Source: CAMUQR01 sp963526735
Lineage (GTDB): Bacteria > Patescibacteriota > Saccharimonadia > Saccharimonadales > Saccharimonadaceae
NCBI GenBank assembly: GCA_963526735.1
Contig: CAURNU010000001.1
Coordinates: forward strand, 1 to 64,000
Reading direction: 5' to 3'
Length of the DNA: 64,000 bases
Shown here: piece after piece, positions 42,140 through 51,869 of the stretch
How the letters are laid out: every line of letters begins with the position of its first letter
Position numbering within the stretch: the first letter of the stretch is position 1
The notes under the pieces: model-generated
Databases searched by the model: none
Told to the model about the DNA's origin: nothing
Seen by the model: the letters and a program-made list of their open reading frames with translations, nothing else
Translations under genes and position numbers: made by a program

Positions 42140-43528
42140 TTAAAAATCTTTGACAAGTTGCTTAAAAATACGACCGCGTTCTTCAAAATTCTTAAAAAAA
42201 GTATAACTCGGTGAGGCCGGTGACAGCACACAAGCCTGACCAGCGTCCGTCACCCGATAAGCAATTTTGACGGCCTGTTCGAGATTATCGACGCGATATT
42301 TTTCATTAGCTAAACGATCAAAAATCTGATGGCCAGTATCCGGCAGACAGATTAACTTCAAATATGGGCGTTGATTTAAATATTCAATCATTCCCTCGCG
42401 ATGAATCCCGCGATCCTGGCCACCCACAATCACAGTCTGCACATTAGCAATCGCCTCAATCGCTCGCTCCATCGCCTCTGGAATGGTCGAAATCGAATCA
42501 TTATAAAAATCAATGCCTCGAAACTTACCCACATATTCTAGACGATGCTCTAGTCCAGCAAATTCCGCAATCACCTGTTGCGCCAGTGCGATATTTTCAG
42601 TAGTCAATCCAACCACCTCATCCGCCACTAATAGCGCCACAAGCGAGTTAAGCAGATTATGTTGACCTCGTAATTGACGCGGAAAATCGGCTGGCATTAA
42701 CACCTGTTCGCCATTAACATCATAGCGAACAATTTGCTGGGCATCCGTATCAAGATAGATCCCCGGTTCTTGTTCTAGGCGGTTAGTTTTTAGGCCAAAA
42801 CTTCGCACTTTTTCGGCTTGGATTTGCGAGCGACTCTGCTTCAACAGTTGATTATCACTACCATAAATCGCCAAACGTTGGTCTGGCAAGGTAATCAGAT
42901 TGAGCTTCGCCGAGATATAATCCGCAAAATCGACATAATGATCAAGATGCTCCTCAAATAGATTAATTACCACTCCGATAGCTGGTGCTACCGTAATATT
43001 TTCTGCCTGATACGATGACATTTCATACACAAACCAACCCTCGCCATCATCTTGTAGCAACATATCCAGTGCCGGCTGACCGATATTGCCGACTAGCTGA
43101 ACTTTGATACCGAGCCGAGTCAGTACCGCCGCCGTGAGCGAACTAGTCGTGCTCTTGCCCTTTGTACCAGTGATGGCAATTGTCCGATGGGCTTGCGTGA
43201 GTAGTAATTCATTGGTCTGCGAGGTTAAACGCTGAGTGTCAACCTCAAGAAGTTTCGTGCGACTAAAACCTGGCGTCCGAAAAATTAGATCAAATTGATT
43301 TAATTCCAGCACTTGTTCTGGTTGGAATTGTCGCAACGCAACCGCCTCGGTCGGATGCTCCGTCTGCCAGTTTTGTACCGCCTCGAGATTTTCATCAATA
43401 ATCGTTAACGTATCCGTCACACCCATCTGACGCAACCAGCGATATGACGATTGACCCTCTCGACCAAAGCCGAGAATTGCTAGTTTTTTACCTTGATAAC
43501 GTTTCGTATAAAAATCTTTAAATTCCAT
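42140..43528 (-). CDS. murD: MurD-family UDP-MurNAc-L-Ala glutamate ligase, probably the L-Glu-adding type (462 aa)
   Basis: Adds glutamate to UDP-MurNAc-L-alanine in peptidoglycan precursor synthesis. An N-terminal Rossmann domain (GKKLAILGFGREGQSSYRWL), the ATP loop ITGTKGKSTTSSL (about 125), and a C-terminal domain are present. The start is placed at 43528 (GGAG about 10 bases upstream); a longer frame to 43591 lies within the preceding gene. It overlaps the MurL-like gene by 11 bases. In Xanthomonas the MurL partner is MurD2, which adds L-Glu instead of D-Glu. The overlap suggests the same here, though substrate choice cannot be read from the motifs. Confidence 0.92.
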   Translation of the reverse strand: MEFKDFYTKRYQGKKLAILGFGREGQSSYRWLRQMGVTDTLTIIDENLEAVQNWQTEHPTEAVALRQFQPEQVLELNQFDLIFRTPGFSRTKLLEVDTQRLTSQTNELLLTQAHRTIAITGTKGKSTTSSLTAAVLTRLGIKVQLVGNIGQPALDMLLQDDGEGWFVYEMSSYQAENITVAPAIGVVINLFEEHLDHYVDFADYISAKLNLITLPDQRLAIYGSDNQLLKQSRSQIQAEKVRSFGLKTNRLEQEPGIYLDTDAQQIVRYDVNGEQVLMPADFPRQLRGQHNLLNSLVALLVADEVVGLTTENIALAQQVIAEFAGLEHRLEYVGKFRGIDFYNDSISTIPEAMERAIEAIANVQTVIVGGQDRGIHREGMIEYLNQRPYLKLICLPDTGHQIFDRLANEKYRVDNLEQAVKIAYRVTDAGQACVLSPASPSYTFFKNFEERGRIFKQLVKDF

Positions 43529-44981
43529 AGTGGTGGCGCTCCTTTTGTAATTTAAGTAGTAGTTCATCGGGCACAGCGTGATGCTGGTCATGAGTTAATT
43601 CGATATCGTCTAGGTCATATTCGATAAATTTTTGCAGTAAAATTGGCATTTGACCAACCGAAGAAAAATTACGTTCGACAATCAAGCGCATTGCCCGACG
43701 AACTTCACTCACCGTCCCAACGCACTCAAATGGTTTAGTTTCCTCGAGTCCTAACAACTGACGCAAAATTGGCAGTAGTGTTTCATCAGCCAATAAATCC
43801 TTGCCAAACATTGCCACCACTCGGTCGTATTCAACGAATCCCGCTAGCATAATAAACACGAACAAACATTTTGGACAATGTCCGCACCAGCTGTTGGTTT
43901 TTTTGCCAACATTACAACTGCGAAACACTTGATGATAAGCGGGATAATGACTAAACAGTTCAGCGATTTGCAATTCCTCCAGTGGTCGTAATAAGCTAAA
44001 ATACTCCACGCCGTCCACTATATAATCCGCTATATATTGCCGAAAATCCGCCTCAAACTCCCAACTCTTCGAATATTGATGATTGAAATCAGTCCCCGGT
44101 ACCGATGGCTCATTGGCGGAATTTTCGTTTGATAAGGCGATGTAGCGCTTACCGGTCAGCACCGCCGATAGCACGCTAATAAACGCTAAAATTGCCGAGA
44201 ACGGCACATGGCCATTCAAAAAACCGGCCTGATTCAGTACTAAAATTTGCGGATCAAGTTGGCGCTTAATCTCCAGATAATTATCATAGCCAGCCACTGC
44301 AATACAATCATAACCAGCCTGAGGAGCACTCATTACTAGCGGTAAATTATTAGCTCGCTCATCACGTAGCACTTCTAATGTCACTACCGAATCCTTGCCA
44401 CCACCCACCGGAATCAAAGTACCGCCACCCATCACGCTGAGTTTTGGATAAATCACCTCCGATGTTGTTGTAAATCTTACAATATTATCAGCGGTCAGTG
44501 AAAAACCCGCTACTTCTGGCACATGTAGTTGATTTAAGTAGATAAACTCGCCCAAACCTTTGTATAATAATTTGCGCCAAAACACCTGCATTGTCTCTGT
44601 TAATTGACCGCAGTTTAGTTCAATCACCGCCGGACAAGCTAGCTTCCAATAATTAATCGCTTCCATCACACCAATTTGAAAAATCAAGCCATCCAAATCA
44701 TTGCGTTCGGTTAACACCCCGTGTCGTAGACCTAATTCCAGTCGATGAGTAAAAGTTTTGGTCGTTAATTGATCTAGCCATGATGCCATTTCCGCATCAG
44801 TACTCATAGCATCATCTGTTAATTCCCGCTGAACTGCTAATCGCTCAGCATCATCCGCCACCAGCTGGTAATTAAACTCCAATTGCAAACACCCATCAAC
44901 CCATTGTTGACGCCAACCGCCAAATACTAATTTCGAATAAACTCGCCGTAAGACTCGAAATTTATCACTTTGTTTTATCAT
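43518..44981 (-). CDS. murL: MurL-like UDP-MurNAc-L-Ala-L-Glu epimerase (487 aa)
   Basis: The best match I know is MurL, which inverts the terminal L-Glu of UDP-MurNAc-L-Ala-L-Glu to D-Glu using ATP. Visible features: LIPVGGGKDSVVTLEVL (a PP-loop-like GGGKDS motif, about 220), ALSNENSANEP, NHQYSKSWEFEADF and a cysteine cluster RSCNVGKKTNSWCGHCPKC near residue 375. Full length by comparison with the Xanthomonas protein. The downstream murD overlaps it. Together they could replace glutamate racemase (MurI). The start is 6 bases after TACAAT, without a ribosome site. Confidence 0.85.
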   Translation of the reverse strand: MIKQSDKFRVLRRVYSKLVFGGWRQQWVDGCLQLEFNYQLVADDAERLAVQRELTDDAMSTDAEMASWLDQLTTKTFTHRLELGLRHGVLTERNDLDGLIFQIGVMEAINYWKLACPAVIELNCGQLTETMQVFWRKLLYKGLGEFIYLNQLHVPEVAGFSLTADNIVRFTTTSEVIYPKLSVMGGGTLIPVGGGKDSVVTLEVLRDERANNLPLVMSAPQAGYDCIAVAGYDNYLEIKRQLDPQILVLNQAGFLNGHVPFSAILAFISVLSAVLTGKRYIALSNENSANEPSVPGTDFNHQYSKSWEFEADFRQYIADYIVDGVEYFSLLRPLEELQIAELFSHYPAYHQVFRSCNVGKKTNSWCGHCPKCLFVFIMLAGFVEYDRVVAMFGKDLLADETLLPILRQLLGLEETKPFECVGTVSEVRRAMRLIVERNFSSVGQMPILLQKFIEYDLDDIELTHDQHHAVPDELLLKLQKERHHYGI

Positions 44982-44987
44982 AGATTT

Positions 44988-44993
44988 ATTGTA
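44988..44993 (-). promoter_or_regulatory. -10 box of murL-murD, leaderless
   Basis: Minus strand TACAAT, preceded by TGTGA, ends 6 bases before the ATG at 44981. Confidence 0.55.
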
Positions 44994-45012
44994 TCACAAT
45001 TCAATCAGAGGC

Positions 45013-48000
45013 TTAATCTGGACTGCCGAAGCGATCCGATACCATAGCGTTATTGTCACAATCTTCATTACCATCAAGCATACACTGGATACGCTCGTCC
45101 ATGAAATAAAGCGCAAACATTGTCCGCTCCTTACTGCCGTTTAAGATACACTCCTCACCCTTATTGAGCACATACCCTTGCTTTCCGCCAAAGTTACGTT
45201 CCGCGACCGTCTCACCCTCTAATTCACGATCTTCTTTAACTTGATCCTTCTTTTCCTTTGGATCAGCCTCATCAAGCAATTCCTCCTTACCAAACGGCAC
45301 ATCACCACGATCAATACAATTATATTTAAAACGACTGAGAGGATTAGTCTTGACCGCCTTGATGTAATACTCACTACGAGCTGGCTTTTTGCGGTTTTTC
45401 GGAAGACATCGTTCTTTTAATGGAGCAATACATTTACACTCACCATTCTTATTGCAAATCTGAGTATATCTCGCTGGGCATTCTTCTTCTTCTTTAATTG
45501 AATAGTGACCACTACCATGTGCACCTGGATGATACTCCGATTTTACACGATAGCGACATTGATCCTCACGATCATCAATTTGCCACCAGAACTGATATCC
45601 ATAATAAGAAGGATCTCTGCCTGGCTGTTCACCTTCTGGAGTTTCCCATGAAAAACATGGGTTGTTTAATTGAGCTTGAGTATAATCACCAGCCCACGGC
45701 TCCATTAAAACCTGCTTCCGATCTTTTGATAAGATTGGTCTAAATGAACACGGCCCATTAGCATTTACTGGCATTAGATATCTCTTGCTCATCACTCCAC
45801 TGATATAGCTTTCCATCTTCTTAACGATTTTATCTGGCTCACCTTTACTGTCAAAACAAGTTGCACCAGATGCCTCTATAACATTCCCGTCTTTGTCTTT
45901 TGTAGGTGGCTTAAATTCTTTATTATCCTTGCAGGTCATTCCATAATCAACTAATTTCGGAATTAACTTGCCTTTATCATCACGCTGAAAAGTATCAGGC
46001 GCGAAGAACTCCAACACATGTAATGGATCATATTCTGAATTATGCAATTGCTGGCTCGGAATACCAAAAATCCAGTTACAGAAAGGATCGATACCGACCG
46101 AATTTCCTTCAGCATAATATTTTTCCTTATTAGCGTTGTTTGTGCGCTGAGCAACTTTTTGGCCACTATGTATGTCGATATCATTATCAGCGCCAGATTT
46201 ACCAAAAATTCTATATTCTGGGTCACTACAAATATCTAATGTGGCTTTGCGAGCCGCCAACTTATCTGCATCGCTTAGTGCTGACACTCGTGGCATCATA
46301 CTCGGCAAAACTGATGATTTTGCATAACTTAATAAGCTACCTATACGTCCCGTAAATGACTGCATCCGTGCCATATATGGCATAAATCCTGATACGATAC
46401 TACCCATCATAGTATGACGTGTTGAAGTATCAAATGGACTGTGAGTAGCACGAATAATTTCTGCTTGTTTAGCGATATAACGATCACGCTCCTCTAAAAA
46501 TCCCAGAGCTAGTTCTTTTGTCATCGGCATATGCCCGCCAGCATTAGCCGTCTTACCTAAGAAATACCCAGTCCCGGCTGTTAGCGCATTACCCATGTCC
46601 TCACCTTGAGTTTTTGAATTAGCGGCATTACCACCGAGGGTTCGTTGAATTGAATCACCTAGCCATTTTTGTGCTGAGGCATAAATAGCACTCTGCCCAA
46701 CCGACCAAGCAATTGAACCCACAACACCCGCACAGCCCAGCCCCAAACACGACAACAAAGCTATCGCTCCCTGCACCAAACTCATAAATGGCGATGCCAT
46801 CACATTACAAAACTGTGTTAAATTAAAACCACCAAATGCGAATTGATCAATTTTGTTGCGCACATCCAAAAAAGTTCGAATTGCACCCGGATCATTCACG
46901 CCCATCTGATATTTGCGGGTTGACTCATTTGGTTCGCCCATAAGTCCGGTCATTGTATAGTAAAAACCTTGCGAGTCCATCGCTGTTGGCTCATACCCTG
47001 TAATAACTCGCGAACCATTTACATCTCGAGTGATTGGTGTAGTGGCAGTCATCCTATTAGCAAAATATGATATCTGTTCCTCTGTCGCATCACCAGCTTT
47101 TAGCGCTGACGCCATCGTCAAAAAAGTGCCAGCATACCGTGCCAACTGTAATGCATGAAGCGTCTTCGCTATGTGAACGGCACGCGATGCCACCTGATAG
47201 AATACACAAGCATCCGTCACGTGTCCTAACGCTGACATTAATTTACTAGCTGCCGCATTGGATTTATGACCGGTTTTTTTCGAATCGCTAATATCATCAA
47301 CTGCATCATTGAGTGTTTCACCAGCATTTGAGACAGCGCCCTTCATGCTATCAGTGTCAGGAGTCGTTCCCTTGTTAACAGCATCATTTTGCGCTTGTTC
47401 AAGTGCACGTTTAGAATTAGCGTCAGTATCAGTCTGCGATTTCGCATTAGGATCATCAGGAGCACCGGTTTTTGGTTTGCCATCAGCATCAGCATCGGGT
47501 TTAACCTTCGCTGACAAAGGCTTAAATAAGATCCCAAGCTTCGACTTAACCTTTGCTGTCACCTTGTCAAACATCAATCCCCATCTACCACGACCGGCTG
47601 TTTGGATTTTGTCAGCAATAATCGGATTATTATCCACCGCTGTACGCAAAGCATCAGGCGTGTCATAGGTTACTTTGCCACCTTTACCGAGACTCGGATC
47701 TTCAATCGTCACTGACTTAATACGTTTTCGATTCAGAATACCGTTTTCGGTTTCAATATGAATACCATTTTGCTTAAAACGCTCAATCTGCGCCTTACTA
47801 ACCGACGCAAAACGATGTTTTTTCTTGCTAAATCCAAAAGTGCGCTTCCCCTCTTCCAGTAAGTTACCAGTATACGAACCGATATGTTTTGATGAGCTGT
47901 ACTTGAGAACACTCAGCTTCGGCGAACGAACTGAATTTGTCACTTCTTGGACATTGAAGCGCTCTGTTAAACGCTCCGCCATATGATTCATGAGCATCGC

Positions 48001-48357
48001 CGGTGCCATAAAAGTATTAGCGATTAACCCACCTCCAATCAAAGCCCCAGCAATAAATGCTGATGGACCACCTTTTTGAAGCATATGGCGCATTTTGAAC
48101 ATACCACCTAAGCGACCGCTTCTCTTACCACCCTCAGCCTGATCATTTTTATCCTTAAACGAAAAACTGTCAGCCTTATCTCTTGGTTGATGTTCTTGGT
48201 CGCGTGCTTCATCGGCGTTATCATATTGCTCATCCGATTCAGTTCCTTGTTGTTCGGCTCGACGCAGAGCTGTCGGATCAAAGCGAAAACGCTCATCGGC
48301 TTGTCTAGCACCGACATTTAACTCAGGATTAAATCGTTCCGATTCTTGATCTGCCAT
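45013..48357 (-). CDS. Giant polytopic membrane protein with Cys-rich C-terminal domain (1114 aa)
   Basis: Unrecognised. Residues 1-90 are disordered and charged. A first membrane segment follows (about 95-125, AFIAGALIGGGLIANTF), then a soluble, partly low-complexity region with Asp/Lys/Thr (240-345). Hydrophobic helices occur around 375-410 and 525-590 (SLVQGAIALLSCLGLGC, GVVGSIAWSVGQSAIYA). The C-terminal third is soluble with many Cys (CNKNGECKC). The topology could suit a channel or secretion component of VirB6/TrbL type, but no motif proves it. The start is at 48357, which gives MADQESERFN; an in-frame ATG two codons earlier is possible. No ribosome site; TATAAT lies 10 bases upstream. 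Confidence 0.7.
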   Translation of the reverse strand: MADQESERFNPELNVGARQADERFRFDPTALRRAEQQGTESDEQYDNADEARDQEHQPRDKADSFSFKDKNDQAEGGKRSGRLGGMFKMRHMLQKGGPSAFIAGALIGGGLIANTFMAPAMLMNHMAERLTERFNVQEVTNSVRSPKLSVLKYSSSKHIGSYTGNLLEEGKRTFGFSKKKHRFASVSKAQIERFKQNGIHIETENGILNRKRIKSVTIEDPSLGKGGKVTYDTPDALRTAVDNNPIIADKIQTAGRGRWGLMFDKVTAKVKSKLGILFKPLSAKVKPDADADGKPKTGAPDDPNAKSQTDTDANSKRALEQAQNDAVNKGTTPDTDSMKGAVSNAGETLNDAVDDISDSKKTGHKSNAAASKLMSALGHVTDACVFYQVASRAVHIAKTLHALQLARYAGTFLTMASALKAGDATEEQISYFANRMTATTPITRDVNGSRVITGYEPTAMDSQGFYYTMTGLMGEPNESTRKYQMGVNDPGAIRTFLDVRNKIDQFAFGGFNLTQFCNVMASPFMSLVQGAIALLSCLGLGCAGVVGSIAWSVGQSAIYASAQKWLGDSIQRTLGGNAANSKTQGEDMGNALTAGTGYFLGKTANAGGHMPMTKELALGFLEERDRYIAKQAEIIRATHSPFDTSTRHTMMGSIVSGFMPYMARMQSFTGRIGSLLSYAKSSVLPSMMPRVSALSDADKLAARKATLDICSDPEYRIFGKSGADNDIDIHSGQKVAQRTNNANKEKYYAEGNSVGIDPFCNWIFGIPSQQLHNSEYDPLHVLEFFAPDTFQRDDKGKLIPKLVDYGMTCKDNKEFKPPTKDKDGNVIEASGATCFDSKGEPDKIVKKMESYISGVMSKRYLMPVNANGPCSFRPILSKDRKQVLMEPWAGDYTQAQLNNPCFSWETPEGEQPGRDPSYYGYQFWWQIDDREDQCRYRVKSEYHPGAHGSGHYSIKEEEECPARYTQICNKNGECKCIAPLKERCLPKNRKKPARSEYYIKAVKTNPLSRFKYNCIDRGDVPFGKEELLDEADPKEKKDQVKEDRELEGETVAERNFGGKQGYVLNKGEECILNGSKERTMFALYFMDERIQCMLDGNEDCDNNAMVSDRFGSPD

Positions 48358-48367
48358 AGTCATAACC

Positions 48368-48373
48368 ATTATA
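48368..48373 (-). promoter_or_regulatory. -10 box of the 1114-aa gene
   Basis: Minus strand TGC-TATAAT, 10 bases before the ATG at 48357 (4 bases before an alternative ATG). The untranslated leader can be at most a few bases. Confidence 0.6.
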
Positions 48374-48386
48374 GCAGATGTTGGGT

Positions 48387-48422
48387 GATTTAAAAACCAC
48401 CGCTATAGGTGGTTTTTAAATC
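48387..48422 (-). terminator. Bidirectional terminator between the two giant genes
   Basis: GATTTAAAAACCACC (48387-48401) and GGTGGTTTTTAAATC (48408-48422) form a perfect 15-bp stem with a 6-base loop. It ends the transcript of the 1106-aa gene. Confidence 0.85.
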
Positions 48423-48438
48423 ATATTTGTCTAAGGTA

Positions 48439-51400
48439 CTAATACCGTGGAGCTACTTCTCGTAAGTACACGGTCTGAGCTTTACCCTTATCACGCGAAT
48501 TATTATATGACCAGATGAAGGTGTCAGGCGTCAATCGGAAGGTTTCAGCTGGCTGACCAAATTGCACCTGTGGATTCTTTAAACTATCAATCGCCGACTT
48601 AATACCAGAGCCAGCCGTTCGACGTAGCTTAATTTCACTAGCTCGAACTGGACCATTAACCACCAGCGGTCTTTCATCTCTAGTGGCGTCACCTCTCGAC
48701 ATCCTATCACGAGTTAAAGGTAAGTCTGAAGTATACAGCGTACCACTCACAATCAACCAAGCATTAATATTTTGAACTTTATGATTAATCGTTAAATCAC
48801 CTTTGACAACAATTACCATCTGATCACCGCCGTTAATGTCACCAGTGATAGTTGAATTACCCTCATAGATATGAATACCGCTCTTATGTCCACCAATATT
48901 ACCACCACCATGACGCTCATAAGTCGTATTAGCATATTTACCACTATTACCCGGTAATGACTCAAAGAAGCTCATTGCATCAATCACATCCTCACCGATA
49001 TTGCCACCAAAGCGACCTTTTGGATCTGGAGTATTAGCAAAAGTTAGCTTATGCCAGCGATCTGGACCATAGGTTCGTCCTGCAGAATTAGGAATATTCG
49101 TCGCTAAAGCGTTCATAATTTGACCCTGAGCAGCAGCGTTATATTCTACCCATGAACCATAGCGCTTCGAATCAGGTGCCGGAGTCTTAGTCAAGTTAGT
49201 GACAACATCACCACCCGATACCAACATACCGTTCTCCACTGCGAAATATGGCTTCTTAGACACAGTCAAACATTCTGGCTTGGAGTGCGCCCATTTATAA
49301 TCCTTTGAATCCTCAGTAATCTGCCATGGATAAACCGATAATGCAAAACAAATTGTTGTACCAGATGGTAGATTTTCAATCTCGTATTTCAAATCCTTAA
49401 ATCCTTTTGTGCCGATACCAACCTTACTCCAACGACCACCGTCAATTGGTGTAATATTAATGTGCATATTTTCATAAGGACCATGTGGTGGTTGGCCATT
49501 TTTCTTCGACTTGCTGATTGGATAAATATCTTTTGCTTCATCTAAATCATTAGTTCCAGAGATCTTACTTTCACAAATATACGATCCATTAGGTAAGGTG
49601 CTGTCTTTACAGAAATGATTGTCGGGATCCTTAGTCGAATCAAGCACCATTGGCTTGCGATCTTGATAACTCGGAGTCATATGCTCTGGTTTGTAAATCA
49701 TTTTAGTGATTTGCCATTTAGCTTGCGGGGTACGTTTTTTATATACGCATTTTCCGGAATATACACCCGTTGTACACCGTGAGCGTGGTGGGGTTGTATC
49801 ACGAAAATGAACATCGTCTAGCTGACATTCAATAAAGTTTTCGTTCATACCAACATAATTAGGCACTTTACGAAATTCTTTTTTAGATTCATATCGTAAA
49901 TACTTACCCGTACGTTCATCTCTACCACGTCGTTCCCTAGTTTCAGCTACATAATAGCTTCTACATTCATATTTCACACTGTCTGTCCAAGATGCCTGAT
50001 CACATGGTTCCCATTCCGTATCGTTTCCGGAGCTATCATATGGCCCTCCAGCCAACTTAGTACTAATGACTTTTGAGACCCATTTATCACCAGCGCGCGA
50101 CTGACACTTTCGCTGACAATCTTGTTCAATTTTTTCATAGCCCTGCGGATTATGCCAGCTATCCCTATTACAACTATTATAAGAAGCACTCATTCCGACT
50201 TTTTCAAGCTTCCATTGTTTTGGTCGAATTGCCCAGCTGTTCACACCGTTAATATCCTGACCAATCGGTGTGCCAATCGGTGCAATATATGGAATCAGTG
50301 GATCAACAAAGACTCCACCACTACCAGCAGTCGTTTTTCCACCATAGCGAATCTCGATACAGTATTTGCTATTTTTATTTAAAGTCTGCACAAGATCCGC
50401 CGGGAAGGAATGCTCATTCGGCTTTGGTTTGACACCAAGATTACGGCAAATGCGACCATGCACACCATCAATCGGTTGCCATACAACATTTTTGTTCGCA
50501 TGCGTAATCGTCACTTCTTCCTCGTAAGTTAGCGACAGGTTCGGATAATCGGTGAGAATATCAACGGCTTTATTATTTGGTAGTTTTTTACCAACAGCCG
50601 AGGCTTTCGGATTGGAGGTGTAGGTTATGGTAGTCGAGTTAGGGTCAATACTCCTCTGTGGTTCTGATGAGAAAACATAGTGCATGGCGTGTTTAGCATA
50701 ACCGCGGACATTCTTACCGAGTTCATATTTAAACTTCACCGTCACTGAACCATTTTGTGGTAAGTAGGCCGGATTCGGACTACCGGTGACGCGAACATTA
50801 ACATCGGCTTTTTTCTGCTTCAAGGCGGCAGCGATTGGGTTAGCACAGACTAAGCGCAATACCCACAAAGGCTCAGCAGGGTTGGACGCATTCTCGCTGT
50901 TCTTATCCCAGAGAATAATAGCCATACTGTCACCAATTCCAAGATTGCTCTTGACTACATCATTGCGTTGTTTATTAATTGCAGTGTTTTGAGACTGGAT
51001 AGCTCCCCCCGCAGAACCAGTTTTACCCGATCCGTTATAATACGCGAAGTCAGCACCGCCCTTCATCCACTGGACAGTCAATTTCTTGTTAGGATCGCTT
51101 TTCATGGCAGCATATTGTTGTTGAAAGAAAGTACGATCACCCGAACGGCTCTGCGGAATACCAGCCGCCGAGTACTGGACAAATTGGTAACCAGTTCTTA
51201 ACCAACTTTTGCATAAGTCATAATATTGATTGTATTGGGCTTCAGATACAAGAGTACCGACTCTACCAACTCGTTTCTCAATACAAGCATCAACTGGCGT
51301 AGGGTATTGCCCAGCATTCTTTCTTACTTTATAAACTCCATAATCCTGTTCATCACCCTCAATCTGTGCCAGTTTACTATCAATGTTATCAAAAAAACTT

Positions 51401-51759
51401 CTGACATTAATCTCAACGGCGCTACCGTCAGTCTTATTATAGAGCGAGTGCAGAACAGCATCGCTTAAGCCAGTTAATTCACGGACATTAACAGCATAAC
51501 TGCGCAATCCTCCACCGCTCTGTTCTCTATAATCATAAATCTCAGGCAACACCGTATCAACATTCCGTGATTCACCAAGTCCAAAGTAGTTAGAACGACC
51601 AGCATCAAAGATATTCGGCGACTGAGCGTGAGTGAGTGAAACCTGGCGTAACCACAAACTAATACCAAAGCCAATCATTAATAGACCTCCACCAATCGTT
51701 AGCCATGAGCGACTGCGCTGTGTTTTTCTTAACAAGGTCTTAGTGATAGATCGATTCAT
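48439..51759 (-). CDS. Giant single-anchor surface protein (1106 aa)
   Basis: Unrecognised family. A basic N-terminus, one membrane helix (about 19-37, WLTIGGGLLMIGFGISLWL) and about 1060 extracellular residues with many Cys, Tyr and Trp follow. The C-terminal 200 residues (IHIYEGNSTITGDINGG, VVKGDLTINHKVQNINA, VVNGPVRASEIKLRR) look like a short right-handed beta-solenoid of the bactofilin/polymer-forming kind. They end in an REVAPRY tail after a PAETFRL segment. Such ends are familiar from surface proteins of CPR and actinobacteria. Start has AAAGGAG. It probably works with the other giant protein downstream. Confidence 0.72.
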   Translation of the reverse strand: MNRSITKTLLRKTQRSRSWLTIGGGLLMIGFGISLWLRQVSLTHAQSPNIFDAGRSNYFGLGESRNVDTVLPEIYDYREQSGGGLRSYAVNVRELTGLSDAVLHSLYNKTDGSAVEINVRSFFDNIDSKLAQIEGDEQDYGVYKVRKNAGQYPTPVDACIEKRVGRVGTLVSEAQYNQYYDLCKSWLRTGYQFVQYSAAGIPQSRSGDRTFFQQQYAAMKSDPNKKLTVQWMKGGADFAYYNGSGKTGSAGGAIQSQNTAINKQRNDVVKSNLGIGDSMAIILWDKNSENASNPAEPLWVLRLVCANPIAAALKQKKADVNVRVTGSPNPAYLPQNGSVTVKFKYELGKNVRGYAKHAMHYVFSSEPQRSIDPNSTTITYTSNPKASAVGKKLPNNKAVDILTDYPNLSLTYEEEVTITHANKNVVWQPIDGVHGRICRNLGVKPKPNEHSFPADLVQTLNKNSKYCIEIRYGGKTTAGSGGVFVDPLIPYIAPIGTPIGQDINGVNSWAIRPKQWKLEKVGMSASYNSCNRDSWHNPQGYEKIEQDCQRKCQSRAGDKWVSKVISTKLAGGPYDSSGNDTEWEPCDQASWTDSVKYECRSYYVAETRERRGRDERTGKYLRYESKKEFRKVPNYVGMNENFIECQLDDVHFRDTTPPRSRCTTGVYSGKCVYKKRTPQAKWQITKMIYKPEHMTPSYQDRKPMVLDSTKDPDNHFCKDSTLPNGSYICESKISGTNDLDEAKDIYPISKSKKNGQPPHGPYENMHINITPIDGGRWSKVGIGTKGFKDLKYEIENLPSGTTICFALSVYPWQITEDSKDYKWAHSKPECLTVSKKPYFAVENGMLVSGGDVVTNLTKTPAPDSKRYGSWVEYNAAAQGQIMNALATNIPNSAGRTYGPDRWHKLTFANTPDPKGRFGGNIGEDVIDAMSFFESLPGNSGKYANTTYERHGGGNIGGHKSGIHIYEGNSTITGDINGGDQMVIVVKGDLTINHKVQNINAWLIVSGTLYTSDLPLTRDRMSRGDATRDERPLVVNGPVRASEIKLRRTAGSGIKSAIDSLKNPQVQFGQPAETFRLTPDTFIWSYNNSRDKGKAQTVYLREVAPRY

Positions 51760-51794
51760 TGACTAGTTCTCCTTTAGTATCATCCAATGTTTCT

Positions 51795-51823
51795 AGTATA
51801 CCATAAGCAGTTTAGGGAGTAAA
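51795..51823 (-). promoter_or_regulatory. Promoter of the 1106-aa surface protein gene
   Basis: Minus strand: TTTACT (51823-51818), a 17-base spacer, TATACT (51800-51795); a leader of about 28 bases with a ribosome site. Confidence 0.6.
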
Positions 51824-51824
51824 G

Positions 51825-51848
51825 AAACCAGGTTAAATTATAACCTGG
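51825..51848 (-). terminator. Terminator of the SLH-like protein gene
   Basis: CCAGGTTA (minus, from 51848) pairs with TAACCTGG, followed by TTTCTTT. Confidence 0.65.
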
Positions 51849-51869
51849 CGTCTCAAACATCAATAGTAA

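Noticed and set aside
47309..47668. 119-codon plus-strand frame opposite the 1114-aa gene
   Set aside because: Antisense shadow of the low-complexity Asp/Lys/Thr region; no promoter or ribosome site.
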